Assembly (NCBI RefSeq): GCF_000218545.1
Contig: NC_015671.1
Span: 992,001 to 1,056,000, forward strand
Length of the DNA stretch: 64,000 bases
Direction of reading: 5' to 3'
Origin: Cellulomonas gilvus ATCC 13127
GTDB taxonomy: Bacteria > Actinomycetota > Actinomycetes > Actinomycetales > Cellulomonadaceae
Positions 41,295 to 48,759 of this stretch are shown one piece after another; position 1 is the first letter of the stretch; every line of letters starts with the position of its first letter. A program made the position numbers and the translations under genes. The notes beneath the pieces are model-generated. The model was not told the DNA's origin. It did no database searches and saw only the letters and a program-made list of their open reading frames with translations.

Positions 41295-41780
41295 TCAGTC
41301 ACCGCGGTAGGCGGCCTCGAGCGCGGCGATGTCCAGCTTGGTCTGCGTGAGCATGACCTGCGTGGCGCGCGCGCTTCCCGCCGGGTCGGCGTCGGCGGCG
41401 AGCGTGAGCTCCATGAGCCGGCGCGGGACCACCTGCCAGGACAGCCCGAACCGGTCGGTGAGCCAGCCGCACGCCACCGGCTGTCCGCCGCCCGCCAGCA
41501 GCGCGTCCCAGTAGTGGTCCACCTCGGCCTGGTCGGCGCAGTCCACGACGAACGAGAAGGCCGCGTCGAGCTGCAGGTGCGGCCCCGCGGAGATGGCCTC
41601 CACGTGTTGCCCGTCGAGCTCGAACCGCACGACGAACGGGGCGCCCTTGGTCACGCCCGGCATGTCCGCGGGGGCGTGCACGACGTCGAGGATGCGCGAG
41701 CGCGGGAAGACCGAGACGTAGAACTCGGCGGCCTCGAGCGCGTCGTCGCTGTACCAGAGGAAGGGGTGGACGATGCCCAT
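41295..41780 (-). CDS. VOC superfamily (PhnB-like) protein
   Basis: A 161-residue glyoxalase-fold protein of the 3-demethylubiquinone methyltransferase-like (PhnB) group: HPFLWYSDDALEAAEFYVSVFP at the start, FELDGQHVEAISAG, and the QPVACGWLTDRFGLSWQVVP signature. Such proteins are typically encoded next to SRPBCC/AHSA1 proteins, as here, and have no proven reaction. AAGGAG precedes the ATG; the SRPBCC gene lies 24 bases upstream. Confidence 0.88.
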   Translation of the reverse strand: MGIVHPFLWYSDDALEAAEFYVSVFPRSRILDVVHAPADMPGVTKGAPFVVRFELDGQHVEAISAGPHLQLDAAFSFVVDCADQAEVDHYWDALLAGGGQPVACGWLTDRFGLSWQVVPRRLMELTLAADADPAGSARATQVMLTQTKLDIAALEAAYRGD

Positions 41781-41804
41781 GGGAGTGCTCTCCTTGCTCG
41801 CGGG

Positions 41805-42278
41805 TCAGCCGGCGAGGATCGTGTCGAGCCGGGCGTAGCCCTGCGTGACCCCGCGTTCCGTGCCGCTGGAGATCATGCCGTCGCGCGCGGCGACCGTGGG
41901 GTAGACGCTGTGCGTCTCGAGTCGCGTGCGGCCGTCGCCGAGGTCGACGAAGCGCAGGGTCTCGACCGAGACGACGTCGGGGAAGCCGAGGAACTCGAAC
42001 GTCTGGATCGCGAGCTCGTCGGGCCGGACGGTGTGGAACGTGCCGCGGAAGCCGTAGGACTCGCCGCCGGGCTCGGTCTGCCGGAAGCTCCAGCGGCCGC
42101 CGGACACGAAGTCCCACTCGGTGATGTCCGTCTCGAGGCCGTCGGGGCCCATCCACCGGGCGACGAGCGCGGGGTCGGCGTGCGCGGCGAACACCCGTGC
42201 CGGGGGTGCGTCGAGCTCGCGGGTGATGTCGATGTAGGGCAGGCCCTCGGGGGCCTCGATCCGGACGGGGTGGGTCAT
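41805..42278 (-). CDS. SRPBCC/AHSA1 domain protein
   Basis: A 157-residue START-like lipid or ligand-binding fold protein. It shows TRELDAPPARVFAAHADPALVARWMGP, GGRWSFRQTEPGG and LRFVDLGDGRTRLE, the classical activator-of-Hsp90-homologue-1 pattern. In actinobacteria these genes usually follow an ArsR regulator with an ATGA overlap. The overlap is still present here (ATG 42278 with a TGA at 42275), but the regulator is reduced to a stump. Confidence 0.88.
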   Translation of the reverse strand: MTHPVRIEAPEGLPYIDITRELDAPPARVFAAHADPALVARWMGPDGLETDITEWDFVSGGRWSFRQTEPGGESYGFRGTFHTVRPDELAIQTFEFLGFPDVVSVETLRFVDLGDGRTRLETHSVYPTVAARDGMISSGTERGVTQGYARLDTILAG

Positions 42279-42365
42279 CGTGGGTCCTCCTGGGCGTCCT
42301 CGGCGAGCACGGCGTCGAGGGAGCGGAAGCGCTGCTCGTGGATCAGCCGGTACCGGTCGATCCGC
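42275..42365 (-). pseudogene. C-terminal remnant of an ArsR-type regulator
   Basis: Reading into the SRPBCC gene, the frame that ends at 42275 encodes about 28 residues (IDRYRLIHEQRFRSLDAVL and then AEDAQEDPR), which look like the end of the ArsR repressors that normally precede AHSA1 genes. Upstream of this the frame runs into the 3' end of the EamA transporter and no winged helix can be found. The four-base stop/start overlap with the SRPBCC gene is preserved. Inferred deletion. Confidence 0.5.
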
Positions 42366-42392
42366 GCCGCGCCGCCTGGCAAGGGGGCGCGG

Positions 42393-43313
42393 TCAGGCCG
42401 CGGGGACGCGGGCCTGCGCCGGCGGTGTCGGCTGGTCGGCGGGCGTCGCCGGACGCGCGCGTCGGGCGAGTGCCGGGTGGCCCAGCGTGACCCCGACGAG
42501 GACCACGACGACTCCGAGCGCCTGCTGGAGCGACAGGTGCTCGCCACCCACCAGCAGCCCCAGGGCCAGGCCCGTCACAGGGTTGAGCAGGCCGACCAGA
42601 CCGACCGTGCCGGCGGGCAGGTGGCGCAGGCCGCCGAACCAGGCGAGGTAGGCGAGCGCGGTCGCGGCCAGGGACAGGAAGGCGAGCCCGCCCCACGCCG
42701 ACGCGTCGAGCCGCGGCGGTGCGCCCTCGGCCACGAGCGCCGCGACCAGCAGCATGAGGCCACCCGCGACCAGCTGCCACGCGGTCGATGAGACGACGTC
42801 CACGTCATCGTCGTGCCAACGCTGCGCGAGCACGTAGCCGACGCTCGACATCAGCATCGCCGTCACCGACGCGGCCAGGCCGCGCGCGTCGAGCGCGCCC
42901 GCCCCGGTGAGCACCATCGCGGCGACGCCGACCAGGCCGAGCACGCCGCCGGCGACCGCGGGGAGCGTCGGCCGCTGCGCGAGCAGGGCCCACGCGATGA
43001 GCATCATCACCAGAGGAGAGGTCGCCATCACGGTCGCGGCGACGCTGGTGGGCAGCAGCTGTGCGGCGACGTAGACGAGCACGAAGAACGCGCCCATGTT
43101 GAGCGTCCCGAGCACGAGCGCACGCCACCACCACGCGCCCCGGGGCAGGCGCCGCGCGACCAGCAGCAGGAGCAGGCCCGCGGGGAGGGCGCGCAGCGCC
43201 GATCCCCACAGCGGCGAGTCCGCGGGCAGCAGGTGACGCGTGACGTAGTAGCTCGCGCCCCAGGTGACGGGTGCGAACGCCGTGACCGTCATCCAGCGCA
43301 GATTGCCTTCCAT
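42393..43313 (-). CDS. EamA/RhaT family transporter
   Basis: A 306-residue drug/metabolite transporter with ten hydrophobic segments arranged as two EamA repeats. The first repeat starts VTWGASYYVTRHLLP and the second is around LNPVTGLALGLLVGGEHLSLQQ, a hallmark of EamA exporters. The C-terminal tail is short and Pro/Ala-rich. It is divergent from a MarR regulator across a 39-base, AT-rich operator region, so it is the likely target of that regulator, with substrate unknown. Confidence 0.9.
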   Translation of the reverse strand: MEGNLRWMTVTAFAPVTWGASYYVTRHLLPADSPLWGSALRALPAGLLLLLVARRLPRGAWWWRALVLGTLNMGAFFVLVYVAAQLLPTSVAATVMATSPLVMMLIAWALLAQRPTLPAVAGGVLGLVGVAAMVLTGAGALDARGLAASVTAMLMSSVGYVLAQRWHDDDVDVVSSTAWQLVAGGLMLLVAALVAEGAPPRLDASAWGGLAFLSLAATALAYLAWFGGLRHLPAGTVGLVGLLNPVTGLALGLLVGGEHLSLQQALGVVVVLVGVTLGHPALARRARPATPADQPTPPAQARVPAA

Positions 43314-43346
43314 GGAAGACAACATATCTTCCAGAGAAGATAATAT
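43308..43346. promoter_or_regulatory. Divergent MarR operator and promoters
   Basis: This AT-rich stretch contains CTTCCATGGAAG (43308-43319) and TATCTTC-CAGA-GAAGATA (43325-43342). The minus-strand -10 TATGTT (43321-43326) serves the transporter with a 7-base gap. The plus-strand -10 TAATAT (43341-43346) serves the MarR gene with a 6-base gap. The second palindrome overlaps both -10 boxes, so one bound dimer could shut both genes. Confidence 0.7.
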
Positions 43347-43352
43347 CGAACC

Positions 43353-43868
43353 GTGACCACCGACCGTCCCGACCGGCTCGACCTCGTGCAGGCGGCCTGG
43401 CGGCGTGAGCGACCCGACCTCGACCCCTCTCCGCAAGGTGTCATCGGGCGCCTGCACCGTGTCGCGGGGCACCTCACCGAGCACCTCGTCGCCGTGTACC
43501 GCGAGCACGGGCTGACCGAGGGGGACTTCGACGTGCTCGCCACGTTGCGGCGAGCGGGGCCGCCGTTCGAGCGCACCGCGGGCGACCTGGCCGAGCACAC
43601 GCTGGTGACGAGCGGCGGCATGACCAAGCGCATCGACCGCCTGCAGGCGGCCGGGCTGGTGACGCGGCGCGCGGCCGACGAGGACGCACGCGTGCGGGTC
43701 GTGGCGCTCACCGACGCCGGGCGCGCGCTCGTCGACGCGGCGTTCACCGACCACATCGCCAACGAGCACCGTCTGCTGAGCGTGCTCGACCCGCAGGACG
43801 TCGAGGCGTTGCGCGGCATCCTCACGCGCTGGCTCGCGCACCTGGAGGAGCCGCCGACGCGCGCGTGA
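43353..43868 (+). CDS. MarR family regulator
   Basis: A 171-residue winged-helix repressor: helices around GVIGRLHRVAGHLTEHLVAVYREHGLTEGDFDVLATLRRAG, a recognition region TLVTSGGMTKRIDRLQAAGLVTR, and the wing ADEDARVRVVALTDAG, then a C-terminal dimerisation helix. The GTG is leaderless behind TAATAT. It probably represses itself and the divergent transporter and is released by the transported compound. Confidence 0.93.
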   Translation: MTTDRPDRLDLVQAAWRRERPDLDPSPQGVIGRLHRVAGHLTEHLVAVYREHGLTEGDFDVLATLRRAGPPFERTAGDLAEHTLVTSGGMTKRIDRLQAAGLVTRRAADEDARVRVVALTDAGRALVDAAFTDHIANEHRLLSVLDPQDVEALRGILTRWLAHLEEPPTRA

Positions 43869-43883
43869 CCCCGCCCGACGTGG

Positions 43884-44402
43884 TCAGGCCTCGAGCGCGC
43901 GGCGCACGTCGTCGGCCACCTGCCCGGGTGTGCGGCCGTCCGTCGTCACCACGGGGCCGCGCGATGCGACGCGGGGCGCCGCCTCGGCCCAGCGGTCGAC
44001 CTGCGCGAGGCGCCACCGCCGCGCTCCGGGGTCCACGGCGTCCGCCTCGATCCGGGCCCGGAGCACGTCGTCCGACGCGTGCAGCGTCACGTGGCGCACG
44101 TCGTGCCCGCGCGCCCGCAGCCCGCCGAGCAGCTCGTCGGCGTGGTCGTCGTCGAGGACCGTCATGGGGATCACCAGCAGGTCGACGCGGCGCGCGTGCC
44201 ACGAGGCGCTCCGCACCGTGCCGCGGCGCCACACCCGCAGCTCCTGGTAGTCCCGCGTCCCCGTCACCCGGCCGACCGTCCGCGCGAGCCACCAGCCCAG
44301 CGCCTCGGGATCGTGCAGCCGCGCACGGGGGACCGTGTCCACCAGGCGCTGCGCACACGTGGTCTTGCCGACGCCGAAGGGACCACCGAGCCACAGGATC
44401 AC
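43884..44402 (-). CDS. TmrB-like P-loop protein
   Basis: A 172-residue nucleotide-binding protein resembling the tunicamycin resistance protein TmrB: N-terminal MILWLGGPFGVGKTTCAQRL (P-loop GPFGVGKT), ARLHDPEALGWWLA, a central LLVIPMTVLDDDHADELLGGLRARGHDVRHVTLHAS, and the ARIEAD region after it. TmrB in Bacillus is an ATP-binding membrane-associated protein that lowers tunicamycin action; here the name only indicates similarity. The GTG follows TAGCGT by 6 bases. Confidence 0.75.
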   Translation of the reverse strand: MILWLGGPFGVGKTTCAQRLVDTVPRARLHDPEALGWWLARTVGRVTGTRDYQELRVWRRGTVRSASWHARRVDLLVIPMTVLDDDHADELLGGLRARGHDVRHVTLHASDDVLRARIEADAVDPGARRWRLAQVDRWAEAAPRVASRGPVVTTDGRTPGQVADDVRRALEA

Positions 44403-44408
44403 GCTGCG

Positions 44409-44414
44409 ACGCTA
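44409..44414 (-). promoter_or_regulatory. -10 box, leaderless
   Basis: TAGCGT on the minus strand ends 6 bases before the GTG at 44402. Confidence 0.5.
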
Positions 44415-44504
44415 GCGGCGGGCCCCTGTCCGGCGGGCTCGGAGCCGTGAGGATCGTGTGCAGGGCGCCGCGGGACGGCTCGCCGCCGCGGTCCGGCTCC
44501 TTGC

Positions 44505-44510
44505 TACTGT
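44505..44510 (+). promoter_or_regulatory. glyA -10 box
   Basis: TACTGT; transcription would start near 44517 at the first base of the ZTP aptamer. Confidence 0.5.
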
Positions 44511-44516
44511 GTGCCC

Positions 44517-44598
44517 CGTCGCGACTGGCGCAACGGGGTGGGTCACCACCGGGGAGCGACGAAGCAGCTGGACCACGGGGTCGGACGCCTGGGCCCTC
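44517..44598 (+). ncRNA. ZTP (pfl) riboswitch controlling glyA-folD
   Basis: Conserved blocks in order: CGTCGCGACTGGCG (44517-44530), GGGGTGGGT, ACCACCGGGGAGCGA (44546-44559 region), a variable arm, and GACGCCTGGGCC (44584-44595). This is the same RNA class as at 19786, here before serine hydroxymethyltransferase and FolD, both established targets of ZTP riboswitches. Confidence 0.92.
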
Positions 44599-44623
44599 GG
44601 TCGCCTCATCACCGGACCGTCCG

Positions 44624-44652
44624 CGTGCTTGGGCGCCGATCGCGCCCGCACG
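44624..44652 (+). promoter_or_regulatory. Expression-platform hairpin before glyA
   Basis: CGTGC, a TT bulge, GGGCGC, loop CGATC, GCGCCC, GCACG form a stable stem between the aptamer and the glyA ribosome site (AGGAG 44664-44668 region). It could be a terminator or a spacer hairpin; there is no T-run. Confidence 0.45.
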
Positions 44653-44676
44653 GCCACCTGCAACAGGAGCTGCCGC

Positions 44677-45960
44677 ATGAGCGACAACGTGCTGAACCAG
44701 AACATCGCCGACCTCGACCCGGAGATCGCCGCCGTCCTCGACGGTGAGCTCGCGCGCCAGCAGGGCACGCTCGAGATGATCGCGAGCGAGAACTTCGTCC
44801 CGCTGGCCGTCCTGCAGGCGCAGGGCTCGGTGCTCACCAACAAGTACGCCGAGGGCTACCCGGGCCGCCGCTACTACGGCGGCTGCGAGCAGGTCGACGT
44901 CGCGGAGACCATCGCGATCGAGCGCGCCAAGTCGCTGTTCGGCGCGCAGTTCGCCAACGTCCAGCCGCACTCGGGCGCCACCGCCAACGCCGCGGTGCTG
45001 CACGCGATCGCCCGCCCGGGCGACACGATCCTGGGCCTCGCGCTCGACCAGGGCGGTCACCTCACGCACGGCATGAAGCTCAACTTCTCGGGCCGGCTGT
45101 ACGACGTGGTCGCGTACGGCGTCGACGAGGCGACGTCGCTCGTCGACATGGCCGAGGTGCGGCGCCTGGCGCTCGAGCACCGTCCGAAGGTCATCATCGC
45201 GGGCTGGTCGGCCTACCCGCGCCGGCTCGACTTCGCGGCCTTCCGTGAGATCGCCGACGAGGTGGGCGCCTACCTGTGGGTCGACATGGCGCACTTCGCG
45301 GGCCTCGTGGCCGCGGGCGTGCACCCGTCGCCCGTGCCGCACGCGCACGTCGTGTCCTCGACCGTGCACAAGACCATCGGCGGCCCGCGCTCGGGCTTCA
45401 TCCTGACCAACGACGCCGACCTGGCCAAGAAGATCAACTCGGCCGTGTTCCCGGGTCAGCAGGGCGGCCCGCTCATGCACGTCATCGCCGCGAAGGCCGT
45501 GGCGTTCAAGATCGCGGGCACCCCGGAGTTCCGCGACCGGCAGGAGCGCACGGTGCGCGGTGCGGCGATCATCGCCGAGCGGCTCACGGCCGCCGACGTC
45601 GCCGCCGCGGGCATCACGGTCCGCTCGGGCGGCACCGACGTGCACCTGGTCCTGGTGGACCTGCGCGACGCCGCCATCGACGGCAAGCAGGCCGAGGACC
45701 TCCTGCACGACTGCGACATCACCGTGAACCGCAACGCGGTGCCGAACGACCCGCGTCCGCCGATGGTGACCTCGGGCCTGCGCATCGGCACGCCCGCGCT
45801 CGCGACGCGCGGCTTCGGGGACGCGGAGTTCACGGAGGTCGCGGACATCATCGCGACCGCGCTGGTGCAGGGCGCCGCGGCGGACACCGCGACGCTCAAG
45901 GCCCGCGTGGCCGCGCTCACGGCGGCGTTCCCGCTGTACCCCGGCCTGAGCCAGTACTGA
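44677..45960 (+). CDS. glyA: Serine hydroxymethyltransferase
   Basis: A 427-residue PLP enzyme converting serine and THF to glycine and 5,10-methylene-THF, the main source of one-carbon units. Hallmarks are [61 protein letters not shown] and the PLP-Lys motif [15 protein letters not shown]. The ATG is chosen because AGGAG is 8 bases upstream and the family N-terminus begins directly after it. It is followed 10 bases later by folD. Confidence 0.97.
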   Translation: MSDNVLNQNIADLDPEIAAVLDGELARQQGTLEMIASENFVPLAVLQAQGSVLTNKYAEGYPGRRYYGGCEQVDVAETIAIERAKSLFGAQFANVQPHSGATANAAVLHAIARPGDTILGLALDQGGHLTHGMKLNFSGRLYDVVAYGVDEATSLVDMAEVRRLALEHRPKVIIAGWSAYPRRLDFAAFREIADEVGAYLWVDMAHFAGLVAAGVHPSPVPHAHVVSSTVHKTIGGPRSGFILTNDADLAKKINSAVFPGQQGGPLMHVIAAKAVAFKIAGTPEFRDRQERTVRGAAIIAERLTAADVAAAGITVRSGGTDVHLVLVDLRDAAIDGKQAEDLLHDCDITVNRNAVPNDPRPPMVTSGLRIGTPALATRGFGDAEFTEVADIIATALVQGAAADTATLKARVAALTAAFPLYPGLSQY

Positions 45961-45970
45961 GGCGGTCGCC

Positions 45971-46852
45971 ATGACCGCGCAGATCCTCGACGGCACGGCC
46001 ACCGCGGCGGCCATCAAGGCCGAGCTCACGGCGCGTGTGGCGGCCCTCGCCGCACGCGGTGTCACGCCCGGGCTCGGCACGCTCCTGGTCGGCGACGACC
46101 CGGGCAGCCGGTGGTACGTCGCAGGCAAGCACCGTGACTGCGCCGAGGTCGGCATCGCCTCCATCCAGGAGGAGCTGCCGGGCGACGCGACGCAGGAGCA
46201 GATCGAGGCCGCCGTGCGGCGCCTCAACGAGAACCCGGCGTGCACGGGCTTCATCGTCCAGCTGCCGCTGCCGAAGGGCATCGACACGCACCGGGTCCTC
46301 GAGCTGGTGGACCCGGACAAGGACGCGGACGGCCTGCACCCGACGAACCTGGGCCGCCTGGTCCTGCGCGTCAACGAGCCCGTGACCAGCCCGCTGCCGT
46401 GCACACCGCGCGGGATCATCGAGCTGATCGAGCGGCACGGGATCGAGCTCGCGGGGGCCGACGTCGTGGTGGTCGGCCGGGGCGTGACCGTGGGTCGGTC
46501 GATCGGCCTGCTGCTCACGCGCCGCGCCGTCAACGCGACCGTGACGCTCACGCACACCGGCACCGACGACCTCGCCGAGCACACGCGCCACGCGGACGTC
46601 GTCGTCGCGGCGGCCGGCGTCCCCGGCGTCGTGACGGCGGACATCGTCAAGCCGGGTGCCGTCGTGGTCGACGTGGGCGTCTCGCGCGCGGTGGACCCGG
46701 AGACGGGCAAGAGCCGCGTCGTGGGTGACGTCGACCCCGGCGTCCGCGACGTCGCGGCGTGGGTCTCGCCCAACCCGGGTGGGGTCGGGCCGATGACGCG
46801 CGCGATGCTGCTGAGCAACGTGGTCGAGGCCGCCGAGCGCCACGCGGGCTGA
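45971..46852 (+). CDS. folD: Methylene-THF dehydrogenase/cyclohydrolase
   Basis: A 293-residue bifunctional enzyme that turns 5,10-methylene-THF into 10-formyl-THF with NADP. Signatures are [25 protein letters not shown] (Tyr/Lys catalytic pair), [33 protein letters not shown] and the nucleotide site [14 protein letters not shown], with [12 protein letters not shown] at the end. It works directly after GlyA in the pathway and shares its mRNA and riboswitch. In many relatives folD is next to purH instead. Confidence 0.97.
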   Translation: MTAQILDGTATAAAIKAELTARVAALAARGVTPGLGTLLVGDDPGSRWYVAGKHRDCAEVGIASIQEELPGDATQEQIEAAVRRLNENPACTGFIVQLPLPKGIDTHRVLELVDPDKDADGLHPTNLGRLVLRVNEPVTSPLPCTPRGIIELIERHGIELAGADVVVVGRGVTVGRSIGLLLTRRAVNATVTLTHTGTDDLAEHTRHADVVVAAAGVPGVVTADIVKPGAVVVDVGVSRAVDPETGKSRVVGDVDPGVRDVAAWVSPNPGGVGPMTRAMLLSNVVEAAERHAG

Positions 46853-46861
46853 CGGTCGGCA

Positions 46862-46898
46862 GGGGCGGGCGGGCGCCTGACACGCGCCCGCCCGCCCC
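46862..46898 (+). terminator. Hairpin after glyA-folD
   Basis: Perfect 15-bp stem GGGGCGGGCGGGCGC and complement with a short loop; pairing continues outward with GC/GC contacts. Confidence 0.8.
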
Positions 46899-46928
46899 CG
46901 CTGCCTGCGGGGACGCCGTCCCAGGCCC

Positions 46929-46934
46929 TAGGCT
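46929..46934 (+). promoter_or_regulatory. -10 box before the gene at 46967
   Basis: TAGGCT, 32 bases before the ATG; the leader carries AGGGGGAG. Confidence 0.5.
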
Positions 46935-46966
46935 GCGGGGCGTCCGACCAGACAGCAGGGGGAGCC

Positions 46967-47344
46967 ATGGATCGAGAGCATCGGCCGTCGGCCGAGCCAT
47001 TGGCGTGGGGGGTCGGCCTGCTCGTGAGCGGGCTCGCCGTGATGTACGCCGCGCTCGCCGCGCTCGCCGTGCTCGGCCCGGAGTGGGGTGAGGGCATCGC
47101 CTTGTTCGTCGTGCTCGGCGCGTCGGCCGCCATCGCCGGGCTGTGCCTCACGATCGTGGGGATCGCGCGGCTCGCGATGAACGTCGACCTGGCGGCGCTC
47201 GCCGCGCTCGGGGTGCTCGCGCAGGCCGAGCACGAGGCCGGTGCGGAGCGGCGCGCCGAGAGCGAGCGTGCGGCCGAGGCGCTCGAGCGGTTCCGGGCGC
47301 GGGCCGCCGAGGTCCCGGGCGGCCAGCCGCGCGACGAGGACTGA
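46967..47344 (+). CDS. Small membrane protein with coiled-coil tail
   Basis: A 125-residue protein of unknown function. Two membrane helices (about residues 13-35 and 43-68) are followed by a helical, Glu/Arg/Ala-rich tail (about 80-118, AEHEAGAERRAESERAAEALERF) that should form a coiled coil in the cytoplasm. AGGGGGAG precedes the ATG. It is a single-gene unit between the folD terminator and the exonuclease gene. Confidence 0.75.
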   Translation: MDREHRPSAEPLAWGVGLLVSGLAVMYAALAALAVLGPEWGEGIALFVVLGASAAIAGLCLTIVGIARLAMNVDLAALAALGVLAQAEHEAGAERRAESERAAEALERFRARAAEVPGGQPRDED

Positions 47345-47444
47345 GCGCCGACCGGTCACCATCGCCCGCGGGCGGGGTCGGACCTGTCGGTGGCGTAGGG
47401 CAGGATCTGCGGGGCCACGACCCGCCACCCTGGAGAGCCCCGCC

Positions 47445-48257
47445 GTGCTGAGCATCGCCACCGTCAACGTCAACGGCATCCGTGCCGCCTACCGCCGCGG
47501 CATGGGCCAGTGGCTCGAGACGCGCGCGCCCGACGTCCTGCTGCTGCAGGAGGTCCGGGCCACGGACGAGATCCTGGCGGACCACCTGAGCCCGGACGCG
47601 TGGCACCTGGCGCACGAGGCGAGCCAGACCAAGGGACGCTCGGGCGTGGCGATCGCGTCCCGGCTGCCGATGTCCGCGGTCCGCATCGGGCTGGGCACCG
47701 GGGTCCCGGGCGACTCGGGGCGCTGGGTCGAGGCGGACCTCGAGGTCCCCGCGCGGCCCGGTGCACCCGCTCGGACGCTGACGGTCGTCTCGGCGTACGT
47801 CCACTCCGGCACGCTCAACACCCCGTCGATGGACGAGAAGTACGCGTTCCTCGACGCCGTCACGGCCCGGCTGCGGCAGATCGTCGACGGTGGCGGGTAC
47901 GCCGTGGTCGCGGGCGACGTGAACATCGCGCACCGCGAGGCCGACATCAGGAACTGGAAGGGCAACCTCAAGAGCGCGGGGTTCCTGCCGCGCGAGCGCG
48001 CGTACCTCGACACGTGGATCGACGAGCTCGGCTGGCACGACGAGGGCCGTGAGCTGGGCGGCGAGGGTCCGGGGCCGTTCACGTGGTGGTCGTGGCGCGG
48101 CAAGGCGTTCGACAACGACGCGGGCTGGCGCATCGACTACCAGCTGGCGACACCCGCGCTCGCCGAGGTCGCGGTGAAGGCCGTGGTCGACCGCGCGGAC
48201 ACGTACGCCGAGCGGTTCTCCGACCACGCACCCCTGGTGGTCGAGTACGACCTCTGA
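47445..48257 (+). CDS. xth: Exodeoxyribonuclease III
   Basis: A 270-residue AP endonuclease/3'-5' exonuclease of the ExoIII family for base excision repair. Catalytic and metal residues are visible in IATVNVNGIRAAY (Asn), LLLQEVRA (Glu), SAYVHSG (Tyr), AGDVNIAHREAD (Asp-x-Asn), and the C-terminal RIDYQLAT and FSDHAPLVVEY (catalytic Asp/His). The GTG has GGAGAG 7 bases upstream and translation from it begins directly at the first strand. Confidence 0.95.
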   Translation: MLSIATVNVNGIRAAYRRGMGQWLETRAPDVLLLQEVRATDEILADHLSPDAWHLAHEASQTKGRSGVAIASRLPMSAVRIGLGTGVPGDSGRWVEADLEVPARPGAPARTLTVVSAYVHSGTLNTPSMDEKYAFLDAVTARLRQIVDGGGYAVVAGDVNIAHREADIRNWKGNLKSAGFLPRERAYLDTWIDELGWHDEGRELGGEGPGPFTWWSWRGKAFDNDAGWRIDYQLATPALAEVAVKAVVDRADTYAERFSDHAPLVVEYDL

Positions 48258-48260
48258 GGC

Positions 48261-48305
48261 TTGACGCGCGGGACACGTTTAAAGTATCAATGTGTCGACA
48301 CATTG
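48261..48305 (+). promoter_or_regulatory. Promoter and 18-bp palindromic operator of GntR operon
   Basis: TTGACG (48261-48266), 18 bases, then TATCAA (48285-48290). CAATGTGTCGACACATTG at 48288-48305 is a perfect 18-base palindrome overlapping the end of the -10 and the start point, as expected for autorepression by the YtrA-type GntR protein encoded next. Confidence 0.75.
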
Positions 48306-48327
48306 GACAGGGCGTGCAGGGGGATCG

Positions 48328-48759
48328 GTGGACGCGACGGCGGACGGGGACGGCGGGCTCGTCGTCGACCTCGACCTGACGTCGTCCGTGCCGCCGTTCG
48401 AGCAGATCCGGCAGCAGATCGCGGGGTACGTCGCGGCCGGCCGGCTGCGCACGGGCGCGCGGCTGCCGACCATCCGGATGCTCGCGGCCGACCTGGGCGT
48501 CGCGCCCGGGACGGTGGCGCGCGCGTACCGCGAGCTCGAGGCCGCAGGGCTGGTCGCGACGCGTCGTCGCACCGGCACGGTGGTCGCGGCGGACGCCGTG
48601 CCCGCGGACGACGCCCCGATGCGTGCCGCCCGCAGCTTCGTCGCCCAGGCGCGGGCGTACGGGCTGTCCGACCAGGACGCCCTCGCGCTGGTGCGCGGCG
48701 CCCTCCAGACCCACCGGCCGGCCGCCGCGGCGCCCGGCCCGAGCAAGGAGCACTCATGA
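48328..48759 (+). CDS. GntR family regulator, YtrA type
   Basis: A 143-residue regulator with a winged helix-turn-helix (about residues 17-85; PPFEQIRQQIAGYVAAGRL, LPTIRMLAADLGVAPGTVARAYRELEAAGLV, RRTGTVV) and only a short helical C-terminus, the YtrA subfamily layout. GTG 48328 is preferred over GTG 48292 because the latter lies inside the operator and before the expected transcription start, while AGGGGG sits 5 bases before 48328. Its stop overlaps the next gene (ATGA); YtrA regulators usually govern the membrane or ABC proteins encoded with them. Confidence 0.9.
   Translation: MDATADGDGGLVVDLDLTSSVPPFEQIRQQIAGYVAAGRLRTGARLPTIRMLAADLGVAPGTVARAYRELEAAGLVATRRRTGTVVAADAVPADDAPMRAARSFVAQARAYGLSDQDALALVRGALQTHRPAAAAPGPSKEHS

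Noticed and set aside
48292..48327. GTG 48292 as the start of the GntR gene
   Set aside because: It lies in the palindromic operator at the expected transcription start; GTG 48328 has a good ribosome site.
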